Both the position numbers and the translations under genes were made by a program. Shown here one piece after another: positions 12,302 to 21,271 of a stretch of DNA of 64,000 nt. Where the stretch lies: assembly GCF_003970795.1 (NCBI RefSeq), contig NZ_RWKW01000010.1:36118-100117 (forward strand), in the 5' to 3' direction. Origin of the DNA: Aquibium carbonis. Lineage in GTDB: Bacteria; Pseudomonadota; Alphaproteobacteria; Rhizobiales; Rhizobiaceae. Positions within the stretch are counted from its first letter, which is position 1. Each line of letters opens with the position of its first letter. The notes beneath the pieces are model-generated. The model did no database searches. It was not told where the DNA came from and saw only the letters and a list, made by a program, of their open reading frames with translations.

Positions 12302-14092
12302 TCAACGGCGGACCCGTCCGTCATACTCGCGCACGGTGCCTTCACCGCCGGTGATGATGCGTTGCGGATTGCGCTCGAAGGACGAGATCGCCTCCTCGAT
12401 CCGGTTGATGGACCGACGGCTGTCTCGAATCAGCGCTTCAGCATCCCTCAGACCGCCGCCGCTGAAGCGCGACAGATTGTCGAGGATGCCGCCGAGGCGG
12501 GCGTTCAGCGTGTCGGCCACGGTCCGGAAGGATCGCATCGTGGCCGACGCGTCGGCAAACAGCCCTTCCGCCTCGCCCGAGCCGAGCAGGTCGTCGACCT
12601 TGGCCAGCACACCGTCGACCCTGGTCGACGCCTGGCGAAGGTTGGACGCGACCTCCCTGGCGTCGGCGATGATGGCATCGACGTCGTCGGTCCGCGCCGA
12701 GAGGGTATCGGTAAAGGCGGCGACATCGTCGGCCGCCTTGCGAGCACCGGCCGCGGCTCCCGAGAAATCGTCGATGGCCCGGTTGACGACTTCCGCGTCC
12801 ACTTCGGCCAGGATGGTGTCGACCTTCTTCAGGACGCCGTCGACCCGGGTCGACGCCTGCGCGAAATTGTCGGTGATGCTGCGCGCGTTGACGATGATCT
12901 GTTCGATGTCCTCGCCGCGCGCGTTGAAACGTTCGGTCAGGGAGGAGACGTCCCCCGCCGCCTTGCGGGCGTCGGCCGCGGCGCCCTCGATCGAGGTCAG
13001 CGCGTTCTCGACCTTGGCGGGATCGACACTCGCCAGGATCTCGTCGGCCCGGGCCAGCGTTCCCGACGCGTCGTCGGCGAAGCGGGTGATCGAGCCGGCT
13101 GCCTGGTCGATGCCGCCCTTGGCGCTGTCGAGAACCCCGTCGACCTTCGTCAGGGTGCCCGACGCCTGGGTCGACAGCCGATCGAAGGACGCAACCGCGG
13201 TCCCCACCCCGGTCTTGACCTCGTCGAGGATGCCATCGACGCGACCGAGCGTGCCATTGGCGTTCTCGGCGAACACACGCACCGAATCGGAAGTCTGCTC
13301 CACATTCGCGACGATGCGGTCGATGTCGGCCGAGGCGGTCCTCAGCGTCTGGGTGAAGGTTTCGACATTGCCGACGATGTTGGCGACCTGCTGGTGGTCG
13401 ACGGCGCGGATCAGGTCCTCGGCGGCGGCAAGCGTCGAATCGAGGCGTACCGAGACGGTGCCGAGCGTCTTCGACAACTCGCCGAAATTGGCGAGGAATT
13501 CGTTCACGCCCTCGGCGTTGCTGGCGAGCGACTGCGAGAACGTCTCGACGTTCGTGACCGTGCTGGTCAACGGACCGCGCACGTCCTGGACGAAGCCTTC
13601 GAAATTGGTGACCGCCCGGTCGGCTCGCGAGAAGATGTCCTGCGCGGTCTGGAGCAGGTCGGTGACGGCCGACGGGCTCGCCTCGATCTCGGCGACCGTC
13701 CCATCCTCTTCCGCCTGCCTCAGCAGGTTGGCCTCCGCAGGATCACCTCCCTTGAGCTCGACATTGGCCTGGCCCGTCAGGCCGGCGATGCCGATGTCTG
13801 CGCGGGTGGAAACGGTGATGGGCGTGAGGCGGTCGACCTTGGCGTCGGCGATGGCGGCGCGCGGGTTGTTGATGTCGATGTAGACGCGCTGGATGTCGCC
13901 GACCTTGACGCCGTTGAACAGCACCGCGCTGCCGCGGCCGAGGCCCGCGGCCGAGCCGGGGATGCGAATGCGCAGCGTCGCGGTCTCGGTCGTGCTGTCG
14001 ATGCCGTAGGCCCAGTACAGGGATCCGAACGTCGCCAGCATGGCCAGGACGACGAAGAGGCCGACGGCGACGTAGTTGGCTTTCGTGTCCAT
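12302..14092 (-). CDS. MlaD-family MCE substrate-binding protein with long repeat tail
   Basis: Periplasmic MCE protein of the lipid transporter, 596 residues. An N-terminal anchor (YVAVGLFVVLAMLATFGSLYW) is followed by one MCE domain of about 100 residues (GRGSAVLFNGVKVGDIQRVYI through GLTGQANVELKGG). The remaining 440 or so residues are rich in Ala, Asp and Thr, look entirely helical and contain two adjacent 75-residue repeats. The start ATG at 14092 overlaps the ATPase stop (TGATG). Usual MlaD is below 200 residues; long-tailed single-MCE proteins are known in alphaproteobacteria. It probably spans part of the periplasm. Confidence 0.88.
   Translation of the reverse strand: MDTKANYVAVGLFVVLAMLATFGSLYWAYGIDSTTETATLRIRIPGSAAGLGRGSAVLFNGVKVGDIQRVYIDINNPRAAIADAKVDRLTPITVSTRADIGIAGLTGQANVELKGGDPAEANLLRQAEEDGTVAEIEASPSAVTDLLQTAQDIFSRADRAVTNFEGFVQDVRGPLTSTVTNVETFSQSLASNAEGVNEFLANFGELSKTLGTVSVRLDSTLAAAEDLIRAVDHQQVANIVGNVETFTQTLRTASADIDRIVANVEQTSDSVRVFAENANGTLGRVDGILDEVKTGVGTAVASFDRLSTQASGTLTKVDGVLDSAKGGIDQAAGSITRFADDASGTLARADEILASVDPAKVENALTSIEGAAADARKAAGDVSSLTERFNARGEDIEQIIVNARSITDNFAQASTRVDGVLKKVDTILAEVDAEVVNRAIDDFSGAAAGARKAADDVAAFTDTLSARTDDVDAIIADAREVASNLRQASTRVDGVLAKVDDLLGSGEAEGLFADASATMRSFRTVADTLNARLGGILDNLSRFSGGGLRDAEALIRDSRRSINRIEEAISSFERNPQRIITGGEGTVREYDGRVRR
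12521..12970 (-). repeat. two tandem 225-bp (75-residue) repeats in the MCE protein
   Basis: Unit 1 covers 12970-12746 and unit 2 covers 12745-12521. They begin ARKAAGDVSS and ARKAADDVAA and share the nearly identical segment QASTRVDGVL(K/A)KVD. The period is exactly 225 bases with no visible insertion or deletion. A shorter, more diverged related segment (ASGTLARADEILASVDPAK) precedes them. Confidence 0.85.
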
Positions 14093-14955
14093 CAGCGAAC
14101 GGCTCCGGCTGACACGTTGTTGTGGAGTGCTGCGGGATCGATCTGGCGTGCCCTCTTGCCCCGGAAGTAGGATTTCACCCAAGGCTCCTCTACGGTGAGC
14201 ATATAGCTGATCGGTCCTTCGACGAGTACCTTCTTCTGGCCCAGGACGGCAACCCGGTCGCACACGGAGAAGAGGCTGTCCAGATCGTGGGTGACCATGT
14301 AGACGGTCAGCCCCATCGTGTCCCGGAGTTTCGCGACCAGTTCGTCGAACTCCGCGGCGCCGATCGGATCGAGACCCGACGTCGGTTCGTCGAGAAAGAC
14401 GATCGCCGGATCGAGCGCCAGCGCGCGGGCGAGCGCGGCGCGCTTGATCATGCCGCCGGACAGCTGCGAGGGGAACTTGTTGGCGGCATTGGCGGGCAGT
14501 CCGACCAGCTCGATCTTCAGCCGGGCCAGTTCGTCCATCAGCTTCTTCGGCAGGTCGAGATATTCCCGCATCGGCACCTGCACGTTTTCCATCACCGACA
14601 GGCCGGAAAACAGCGCCCCGTGCTGAAACAGCATCCCCAGCCGCATGTCGAGCTGAACCCGCTGAGCATCGGTCACCTTGTCGGTGTCGACGCCGAACAG
14701 GTTGATGCTGCCGCCCTGCTTGCGGTTCAGGCCGAGCACGGTGCGCAGCAGCACCGATTTTCCGGCCCCAGACGCACCGACGAAGCCGAGGATCTCGCCG
14801 CGATAGACATCGAGCGACAGCCTGTCGAGGATGACCTGGTCGCCGAACGCGACCGTGACGTCGCGAACGGCGAGAATCACCTCGCGGTCTTGGTCTTCCA
14901 GCGTGTGGCTGGCCGTCGCCGTGTCCATCAATGCCCCAAGCCCGTTCTTCGCCAT
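14092..14955 (-). CDS. MlaF-type ABC transporter ATP-binding protein
   Basis: Cytoplasmic ATPase of the Mla-type lipid transporter, 287 residues. Walker A GASGAGKSV lies near residue 60, the signature LSGGMIKRAALARAL near residue 165, and Walker B IVFLDEPTSGLDP just after; the switch histidine is in MVTHD. The LSGGM signature and the SGLDPIGAAEFDELV continuation are typical of MlaF. The gene abuts the permease stop without a gap and its own stop overlaps the MCE start. A C-terminal extension after VLVEGPISYML ends in HNNVSAGAVR, probably contacting the permease. Confidence 0.92.
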   Translation of the reverse strand: MAKNGLGALMDTATASHTLEDQDREVILAVRDVTVAFGDQVILDRLSLDVYRGEILGFVGASGAGKSVLLRTVLGLNRKQGGSINLFGVDTDKVTDAQRVQLDMRLGMLFQHGALFSGLSVMENVQVPMREYLDLPKKLMDELARLKIELVGLPANAANKFPSQLSGGMIKRAALARALALDPAIVFLDEPTSGLDPIGAAEFDELVAKLRDTMGLTVYMVTHDLDSLFSVCDRVAVLGQKKVLVEGPISYMLTVEEPWVKSYFRGKRARQIDPAALHNNVSAGAVR

Positions 14956-16131
14956 TCAGAAGTCGATCGCCGCATAGAACATGGCGAACAAGCCGTCGAC
15001 AACGATCACCACGAAGATGGCCTTCACCACCGACGAGGTCACCTGGCGACCGAGCGACTCCGCGCTGCCACCGACCTTCATCCCCTCGACCGAGGCGATG
15101 AGCCCGATGATGATGCCCATGATTGGGGCCTTGAAAAGGCCGGACAGCAAGCTTGATTCGTCGATCGCGGCCGTCATGCGGTCGAAGAAGGCATCCGGGG
15201 TGATGCCCGAATAGGCCCAGGCGACCGCCATCGCCCCGGCGATGGCGGCGATGTTGGCGATGATGGTCAGCAGCGGCATGATGATCGCCAGCGCCACCAG
15301 GCGCGGGAAAACCAGCACGCCGATCGGGTTGAGCCCGATGACGGTGAGCGCGTCCACCTCCTCGCGCATCTTCATCGAGCCGATCTCGGCGGTGATGGCG
15401 CTGCCGGAGCGGCCCGCGATCATGATGGCCGTCAACAGCACGCCCATCTCACGCAGGACCAGGATGCCGACGAGGTCGACGACGAAGATTTCGGCGCCGA
15501 AGTAGCGCAGCTGGAAGGCGCCCTGCTGGGCCACGATGGCGCCCACGATCGTCGACATCAGGACGACGACCGGAATGGCGCCGATGCCCATCCTGTCGAT
15601 CTGCATCGCCAGCGGGGCGAGATTGATCTTGCGGCCGCGTCGCCGCTTGTTCCCGCTCAGCGTCGCGCCGAGGATGTGCATGGCCAGCAGGAACTCGTCG
15701 CGCGCGTTGAAGACGCTGCGGCCGATCGATTCCATGAACGGGACGATACCGAACGGGCGGACCTCGGCGGGCGGCAGTTCCTGCAAGGCGGCGTCCTCGA
15801 CCGCAGCCAGGAGCACGTCGAAGGCCGAGCGGCCGCCGGTCATCTCGACGGTTGCCCCCTTGCGCTCCTGGGCGACCGCCAGACGCTTGATGACCCAGGC
15901 CCCGGCGGTATCCATCTCACCCACGCCGGCGAGGTCGACGGCGATGCCGCGCACGCCCGGCTGGTCCTCCAGCGCGCGCATCTCGCGGTCGATGCGGCTG
16001 ACGGTTCGCGTGGTCCAGTTGCCCGAGAGCGTGACGACCAGCCGTCCATCCTCGCTCGCGCCGCGCACCTTCGGGTGCGGCTCTGACGCGATCTCGGACG
16101 CACTTGCATCGGCTTGGTCTTTGGTCAACAT
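14956..16131 (-). CDS. MlaE-family ABC permease with N-terminal STAS domain
   Basis: Inner-membrane permease of the lipid transporter, 391 residues. The first 110 or so residues form a STAS domain (LVVTLSGNWTTRTVSRIDREM, VDLAGVGEMDTAGAWVIKRLA), fused to an MlaE permease domain (AEIGSMKMREEVDALTVIGLNP is the coupling-helix signature) with five or so helices. In E. coli the STAS protein is separate (MlaB); the fused form is common in alphaproteobacteria. I chose the ATG at 16131 (MLTKDQ); an ATG nine bases upstream is possible. First gene of the mlaE-mlaF-mlaD-lipoprotein operon, which moves phospholipid between the membranes; direction cannot be told here. Confidence 0.92.
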   Translation of the reverse strand: MLTKDQADASASEIASEPHPKVRGASEDGRLVVTLSGNWTTRTVSRIDREMRALEDQPGVRGIAVDLAGVGEMDTAGAWVIKRLAVAQERKGATVEMTGGRSAFDVLLAAVEDAALQELPPAEVRPFGIVPFMESIGRSVFNARDEFLLAMHILGATLSGNKRRRGRKINLAPLAMQIDRMGIGAIPVVVLMSTIVGAIVAQQGAFQLRYFGAEIFVVDLVGILVLREMGVLLTAIMIAGRSGSAITAEIGSMKMREEVDALTVIGLNPIGVLVFPRLVALAIIMPLLTIIANIAAIAGAMAVAWAYSGITPDAFFDRMTAAIDESSLLSGLFKAPIMGIIIGLIASVEGMKVGGSAESLGRQVTSSVVKAIFVVIVVDGLFAMFYAAIDF

Positions 16132-16215
16132 GGCTCGCACTCATAGCGGCTGTGGTCGGGCGTGTCGATTTCTTGATGCGGCCGAACGCCTGTCGCGATC
16201 GCGAAAGCAGGCGTG

Positions 16216-17199
16216 ATGTCCTTTTCCTTCCATGTCGAATCAGAACGGTTCCCGATCGCCGGCCGCTTTACCATCGCGCGCGGCTCGAAGACGGAGGCCG
16301 AAGTGGTGACCTGCGCCGTTTCCAGGGATGGTTTTGCCGGGCGCGGGGAATGCGTTCCCTACCGCCGCTACGGCGAGACGGTGGAGAGCGTGATCGACGC
16401 GATCGAATCGATGCGCCGCGATCTCGAGCGCGGCCTGTCGCGCGAGGATCTGCTCGAGGCCATGGGCCCGGGCGCGGCGCGCAACGCGATCGATTGCGCG
16501 CTGTGGGATCTCGAAGCCAAGACGCTCGGCCATGACGCCCACCAACGGGTCTGCCGCATCCTGCCGCGCCCGGTGGTCACCGCGCTGACGATCTCGCTCG
16601 GCGACCCGCAGGAAATGGCGGCTCAGGCCCGCGCCGCAGCCCATCGACCGGTGCTGAAGGTGAAGGTCGGCTCGTCGAACGACGTCGCCCGCATGCATGC
16701 CGTGGCAAGCGCGGCGCCCGACAGCCGGATCATCCTCGATGCCAACGAGGGCTGGACCGAGGACAACATCCGCGAAAACCTCATGGCGGCGGCGGAATTC
16801 CATGTCGCGCTGATCGAACAGCCGCTGCCCGCCGGGCAGGACGCCATCCTGCGCGAGATTCCGCATCCCGTTCCCATATGCGCCGACGAGAGCGTGCATG
16901 TGGCCGCCGATGTCGAGCACCTGGCCGGCCTCTATGATTTCGTCAACATCAAGCTCGACAAGGCCGGCGGCCTGACCGCGGCGATGGCCTTGCGCGACCG
17001 GGCGCGCGAGGCCGGTTTCGGCGTCATGGTCGGCTGCATGGTCGGAACGTCGCTGTCCATGGCGCCGGCGGTGCTGCTCGCCCAGGACGCCGACTACGTC
17101 GACCTCGACGGGCCTTTGCTGCTTGCCCGCGACCGCAGTCCCGGCCTGACCTACACCGGCTCGATCGTCTCGCCGCCGACCGCCGACGTCTGGGGCTAG
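16216..17199 (+). CDS. dipeptide epimerase (enolase superfamily)
   Basis: Enolase-superfamily epimerase of the L-Ala-D/L-Glu epimerase type, 327 residues. The capping domain is followed by a barrel holding all expected catalytic elements: KVK in VLKVKVGSS, metal ligands D in DANEGW, E in IEQPLP and D in CADES, and the second lysine in NIKLDKAGG. I chose the ATG at 16216 over the GTG at 16213. Likely roles are recycling of murein dipeptides or racemising N-acetylated glutamate (DgcA-type); the sequence alone does not decide. The 3' end overlaps the convergent MFS gene by four bases. Confidence 0.87.
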   Translation: MSFSFHVESERFPIAGRFTIARGSKTEAEVVTCAVSRDGFAGRGECVPYRRYGETVESVIDAIESMRRDLERGLSREDLLEAMGPGAARNAIDCALWDLEAKTLGHDAHQRVCRILPRPVVTALTISLGDPQEMAAQARAAAHRPVLKVKVGSSNDVARMHAVASAAPDSRIILDANEGWTEDNIRENLMAAAEFHVALIEQPLPAGQDAILREIPHPVPICADESVHVAADVEHLAGLYDFVNIKLDKAGGLTAAMALRDRAREAGFGVMVGCMVGTSLSMAPAVLLAQDADYVDLDGPLLLARDRSPGLTYTGSIVSPPTADVWG

Positions 17200-18404
17200 C
17201 TGGCCCTCTTCCGGCCCAGCCGTGTCGCGGCGCCGGCCAGGACGAGGCCGCCCGACGCGATGACCGCCATGACGTAGAAGCCGTTCGCGCCCGCCGCCTC
17301 GAACAGCGGGCCGGAGCCGAGCGTGACGACGGCCATGCCGGCGCTGTTGGCGGCGAAGGCGATGCCTTGCGCCGCGCCGGTGCGTTCCTCGGGCACCGAC
17401 TGCGCGATCATCTTCTGAAGGCCGAGCATGGCGAGGCCGGTGGACAGGCCGTGGAGGGCCTGCGTCGCCGCGAAGCCGGCCAGGCCCAGCCCAAGCGGCC
17501 AGATCATCGGCATCGCCGCCCAGCGCACCATTCCCGCGCCCGCCGACAGGGCAAGGATAGCCGCGGGCGACAGGTGGCCGAAGAAGCGGCGGTAAAGGAC
17601 GAAGACGAGAACCTCGACGACGACCATTAGGGCCCACAGCATGCCCGCGGTGTCGGCGGCGATGCCTAGCGATTTCCAGTAGATCGAACCGAAGGCGTAA
17701 AGAAATCCGTGGCTTGCGATCAGCAGCCCGCCGCCCCCGACGAGCGCAAGAAAGGTCGGGTCGGACAGGACGCGGCCCGCTCCCGGAAAGTCGGCGGCCG
17801 ACAACTGCGACGTCTTCCGCGGCCGGCCGAGCCGCGGCGCCAGCAGGCTGACGACGGCCATGCAGGCAAGCCCGCCGGTCAGGAGCACGGGCACGACGTT
17901 CGGCCCGTACCGTTCGAGGACGGCGCCTCCGACGAGATTGGCGACCAGGAAGGAGATCGTGCCCCAGATGCGCAGGCGCGAATAGTCGGCGCCGTAGCGT
18001 CGGACGCCGGAAAGCGCCAGCGAATCGGCCAGCGGCCCGTGCGGACTCCAAACGACGATGAGAAGCATCGACATGCCGAGCACGAAGGCGGCATCGGCGG
18101 GCAGGAAATAGCCGAGCGATATCAGGAGTGCGGCGAAGGCCATCACGATCAGCACGTAGGCCCTGTCGGGTGCGCGGTCGGCCAGCATGGTGATGACTGG
18201 CGCGGCGACGAGACGCACGAAGATCGGCATCGACAGGATCAGCGCCACCTCGCTGGCGGTGAAGCCCCGCTCCGCCAGCCAGAGCGGGAAATAGGGCAGA
18301 TGGATGCCCATGGGCAGGAACAGCGCCGCAAACAGCAGCGACATGCGCAACTCGTAGTGCCGGGGCTTGACGGCTTGTTCCGGCGTGAGGGGCGGCAATT
18401 GCAT
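17196..18404 (-). CDS. MFS transporter (LacY/HcaT-like)
   Basis: Twelve-helix major facilitator, about 402 residues, of the MFS_1-like group that includes LacY- and HcaT-type carriers. Seen are LPYFPLWLAERGFTASEVALI at the first loop, DRAPDRAYVLIVMAF after helix 2, and the mid-protein GTISFLVANLVGGAVLERYG. I start at the ATG at 18404 (MQLPPLTPEQ); a GTG at 18464 directly behind an out-of-frame TAG is the alternative. It is convergent with the dipeptide epimerase gene, so the pair is not an operon. Substrate unknown. Confidence 0.85.
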   Translation of the reverse strand: MQLPPLTPEQAVKPRHYELRMSLLFAALFLPMGIHLPYFPLWLAERGFTASEVALILSMPIFVRLVAAPVITMLADRAPDRAYVLIVMAFAALLISLGYFLPADAAFVLGMSMLLIVVWSPHGPLADSLALSGVRRYGADYSRLRIWGTISFLVANLVGGAVLERYGPNVVPVLLTGGLACMAVVSLLAPRLGRPRKTSQLSAADFPGAGRVLSDPTFLALVGGGGLLIASHGFLYAFGSIYWKSLGIAADTAGMLWALMVVVEVLVFVLYRRFFGHLSPAAILALSAGAGMVRWAAMPMIWPLGLGLAGFAATQALHGLSTGLAMLGLQKMIAQSVPEERTGAAQGIAFAANSAGMAVVTLGSGPLFEAAGANGFYVMAVIASGGLVLAGAATRLGRKRAS

Positions 18405-18534
18405 GATGGTGCTTCGTGGGTGGCGGCGAAGGGCGCCGGCCTCCGTCGGGCCAACGGACGTCACCTAGCACGCGACGCTTCCGCCGCGAAGCGGCCCTCG
18501 CCGATCTCGTGATTGGTGCAGCGGCGCCGCCGCG

Positions 18535-19398
18535 TCAGGCCGCTTCGGCCGAATTCGGCAGGACCAGGGTGAGCGCCGGCTCCGGCGCCTCGTTCTCGGT
18601 CGCTGTCACCTTCGCCCAGACGAGGATCTCGAAGGTGCCGTCGTGGCGCTCGGCGACGGCGGTGCAGCTTTCCACCCAGTCGCCGGTGTTGATGTAGTCG
18701 ACGTCGCCGAAGCGTTCAATGGCGGCGTGATGGATATGCCCGCAGATGACGCCGTCGACCCGCGAGCGGCGCGCTTCCTCGGCCACGACCTCCTGGAACG
18801 AGCCGATGAAGTTGACCGCGTGCTTGACCTTCACCTTGGCCCAGGACGAAAACGACCAGTAGGGCATGCCGAGGTAGCGGCGCACGCGGTGGACGGCGCG
18901 GTTCACCAAGATGGCGACGTCGTAGGCCTTGTCGCCGAGATAGGCCAGCCAGCGGACATTGTGCACGATTGTATCGAACTGGTCGCCGTGAATGACGAGG
19001 AAGCGGCGCCCGTCGGCGGTTTCGTGGATGGCGCGATCGGCCACCACGATGCCGCCGAAATGCACGCCCTGGAAGCCGCGCAGGAACTCGTCATGATTGC
19101 CGGCGATGTAGATGATCTCGGCGCCCTTGCGCGCCTTTCGCAGCAGTTTCTGCACGACATCGTTGTGCGCCTGCGGCCAGTGCCAGGAGCGCCTGAGCCG
19201 CCAGCCATCGACGATGTCGCCGACGAGATAGATGCGATCGGCGTCGTGGAACCGCAGGAAATCGATCAGGAATTCCGCTTTGGCGGGTTTCGAGCCCAGA
19301 TGCACGTCAGACAGGAACAGCGTGCGGAAGTGGCGTGTCGGCTCGCTTTTCATCATCTGATCCAGGCTCCGGCTGCGGCAAGCCAAGACACGATTCAT
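18535..19398 (-). CDS. UDP-2,3-diacylglucosamine diphosphatase (LpxH-like metallophosphoesterase)
   Basis: Calcineurin-like phosphoesterase related to LpxH, which hydrolyses UDP-2,3-diacylglucosamine to lipid X in lipid A synthesis. The metal motifs are complete: FLSDVHLGS, VGDIVDGW, IAGNHDEFL, VIHGDQFD and GHIHH. Up to 287 residues; the ATG at 19356 (MMKSEPTRHFRTLFLSD) is an alternative start that would remove 14 residues. Many alphaproteobacteria use the unrelated LpxI instead, so the biochemical role is inferred from family, not proven. It is divergent from the SDR gene that follows. Confidence 0.78.
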   Translation of the reverse strand: MNRVLACRSRSLDQMMKSEPTRHFRTLFLSDVHLGSKPAKAEFLIDFLRFHDADRIYLVGDIVDGWRLRRSWHWPQAHNDVVQKLLRKARKGAEIIYIAGNHDEFLRGFQGVHFGGIVVADRAIHETADGRRFLVIHGDQFDTIVHNVRWLAYLGDKAYDVAILVNRAVHRVRRYLGMPYWSFSSWAKVKVKHAVNFIGSFQEVVAEEARRSRVDGVICGHIHHAAIERFGDVDYINTGDWVESCTAVAERHDGTFEILVWAKVTATENEAPEPALTLVLPNSAEAA

Positions 19399-19468
19399 GT
19401 CACAGGCTTATGACGGTTGTGGAATGAAGCAGGCAGGGCTAGACCTTCCGGGCAACGGAGAAACGGCT

Positions 19469-20248
19469 ATGGATCTCGGCATCAAGGGTCGCAAGGCGAT
19501 CGTGTGCGCCTCCAGCAAGGGGCTCGGGCTTGGCTGTGCCAGCGCGCTCGCCGAAGCCGGCTGCGACCTCGTGATCAACGGTCGCGACACCGACGTCCTC
19601 GCTGCCGCCGCGCGTGGGCTGCGCGAGCGCTTCGGCGTCACCGTCGAGGAGGTCGCGGGCGACGTGTCGGCGCCGCAGGTGCAGAAAGCCCTCCTGACGG
19701 CCTGTCCCGCCCCCGACATCCTGGTCAACAACAATGGCGGGCCGCCGCTGCGCGACTTCCGCCAACTCGATCGGGCCGCGATGCTCGACGGCGTCACGCA
19801 GAACATGATCACGCCGATCGAACTGATCCAGGCGGTCGTCGACGGCATGGCCGAGCGCGGTTTCGGCCGCATCGTCAACATCACCTCGCTCTCGGTCTAC
19901 CAGCCCATCCCCGGCCTCGACCTGTCGTCGGGCGCACGCGCCGGGTTGACCGCCTTTCTGGCAGGCGTCGCCCGCACGGTCGCCAACCGCAACGTGACGA
20001 TCAACGCGATCCTGCCCGGCAAGTTCGACACCGACCGCATCCGCAAGACCGTGGTCTTCGCCGCCGAAAAGTCGGGCGTCAGCCTCGAGGAGCAGACGCG
20101 GCGGACGGAGCAGGCGATTCCCGCCGGCCGGCTCGGCAAGCCGGAAGAGTTCGGCCGGGCCTGCGCCTTCCTGTGCTCGGAGCATGCCGGCTACATCACC
20201 GGCCAGAATCTCATCCTCGACGGCGGCTTTTTCAACAGCGCGTTCTGA
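19469..20248 (+). CDS. atypical SDR family protein (BKR-like)
   Basis: 259-residue short-chain dehydrogenase fold protein resembling 3-oxoacyl-ACP reductase. The nucleotide motif is ASSKGLGLG rather than TGxxxGIG, and NNAG is replaced by NNNGGPP. At the catalytic site the usual YxxxK aligns with SSGAR, so both Tyr and Lys are missing, while the serine in NITSLS remains. This pattern is known for a diverged BKR-like subgroup. The ATG at 19469 is preceded by ACGGAG; the frame continues upstream but overlaps the divergent gene. The FAH-family gene follows after 46 bases and may be co-transcribed. The reaction is unknown. Confidence 0.85.
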   Translation: MDLGIKGRKAIVCASSKGLGLGCASALAEAGCDLVINGRDTDVLAAAARGLRERFGVTVEEVAGDVSAPQVQKALLTACPAPDILVNNNGGPPLRDFRQLDRAAMLDGVTQNMITPIELIQAVVDGMAERGFGRIVNITSLSVYQPIPGLDLSSGARAGLTAFLAGVARTVANRNVTINAILPGKFDTDRIRKTVVFAAEKSGVSLEEQTRRTEQAIPAGRLGKPEEFGRACAFLCSEHAGYITGQNLILDGGFFNSAF

Positions 20249-20294
20249 GCGGACCACGCACGGCCTTTGCAATCAACATTCGGAGGAACCTTCC

Positions 20295-21137
20295 TTGAAA
20301 CTCGTCAGATTTGGTCCAGCGGGCCACGAAAGACCCGGCATCGTCGATGCCGATGGCGCCATCCGCGATGTCTCCTCGCTGGTTCCCGACTTCGGGCCGG
20401 AAACGATCTCGCCGGCGCTGAAGGCCACACTTGAGCGTGCCGACATCGCCGCGCTGCCGGCTGCGCCGGAGGGCGTGCGCATCGGCGCACCGGTCAGGCG
20501 TATCGGCCACTTCATCGCCATCGGTCTCAACTATGCCGACCACGCGGCCGAAACCGGCGCGGCGATCCCCAAGGAGCCGATCGTGTTCTCCAAGGCGCCG
20601 AGCTGCCTGTCCGGCCCGAACGACGACGTTTTGATGCCGAAAGGCTCCGTCAAGCTCGACTGGGAGGTGGAGCTTGCGATCGTCATCGGCGAGCGCTGCG
20701 ACTACGTCTCCAGGGAAGACGCGCTGTCGAAGGTTTTCGGCTACGCGCTGTGCAACGACGTGTCCGAGCGCGAATACCAGGCCGAGCGCGGCGGCCAGTG
20801 GATCAAGGGCAAGAGCGCGCCGACCTTCGGCCCGCTCGGCCCCTGGATCGTCACGGCCGACCAGGTTCCGGATCCGCAGAACCTGTCGATGTTCCTCGAC
20901 GTCAATGGCGAGCGCGCGCAGACCGGCTCGACCGCGACGATGATCTTCACCTGCGCCGAGATCGTCTCCTACCTGTCGGAGTTCATGGTGCTCGAACCCG
21001 GCGACGTCATCACCACCGGCACGCCGCCCGGCGTCGGCCTCGGCATGAAGCCGCCGCGCTTCCTCAAGGTCGGCGACACCATGCATCTCGGCATCGAGGG
21101 GCTTGGCGAGCAGCGCCAGACCGTCATCGCGCGCTAA
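20295..21137 (+). CDS. fumarylacetoacetate hydrolase (FAH) family protein
   Basis: 280-residue enzyme of the FAH superfamily, members of which hydrolyse or decarboxylate acylpyruvates, or hydrate 2-oxo-pentenoates, in aromatic and sugar catabolism. Core motifs: IGLNYADHAAETGAAIPKEP, DWEVELAIVIG with the metal-binding acidic residues, GYALCNDVSEREYQ, and TTGTPPGVGLGMKPP. The start is a TTG at 20295 (LKLVRFGPAGHERPG) with a strong CGGAGGA at 20281-20287; no ATG lies at a fitting place. It follows the atypical SDR on the same strand and ends just before a strong hairpin. Exact substrate not identifiable. Confidence 0.88.
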   Translation: MKLVRFGPAGHERPGIVDADGAIRDVSSLVPDFGPETISPALKATLERADIAALPAAPEGVRIGAPVRRIGHFIAIGLNYADHAAETGAAIPKEPIVFSKAPSCLSGPNDDVLMPKGSVKLDWEVELAIVIGERCDYVSREDALSKVFGYALCNDVSEREYQAERGGQWIKGKSAPTFGPLGPWIVTADQVPDPQNLSMFLDVNGERAQTGSTATMIFTCAEIVSYLSEFMVLEPGDVITTGTPPGVGLGMKPPRFLKVGDTMHLGIEGLGEQRQTVIAR

Positions 21138-21143
21138 GGCGCC

Positions 21144-21169
21144 GACCGGGTGGCGGGCGCCACCCGGTC
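21144..21169 (+). terminator. hairpin terminator after the FAH gene
   Basis: GACCGGGTGG and CCACCCGGTC form a perfect 10-bp stem with a 6-base loop, seven bases after the FAH stop. No T run follows, so its strength as an intrinsic terminator is uncertain. Confidence 0.5.
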
Positions 21170-21173
21170 CAGG

Positions 21174-21199
21174 CTCGCGCGCATCGTCTTGCGCGCGAG
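21174..21199 (-). terminator. hairpin, probable terminator of the MFS gene
   Basis: CTCGCGCGC and GCGCGCGAG form a perfect 9-bp stem with an 8-base loop in the convergent gap. It lies about 70 bases past the stop of the minus-strand MFS gene. No T run. Confidence 0.35.
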
Positions 21200-21271
21200 G
21201 CCGCCGATGATCGTGCATCCGCCTTCCAAGCCTGCCTGGAACGGTCTTGCCGAGACACGCCCGACAGCGTC

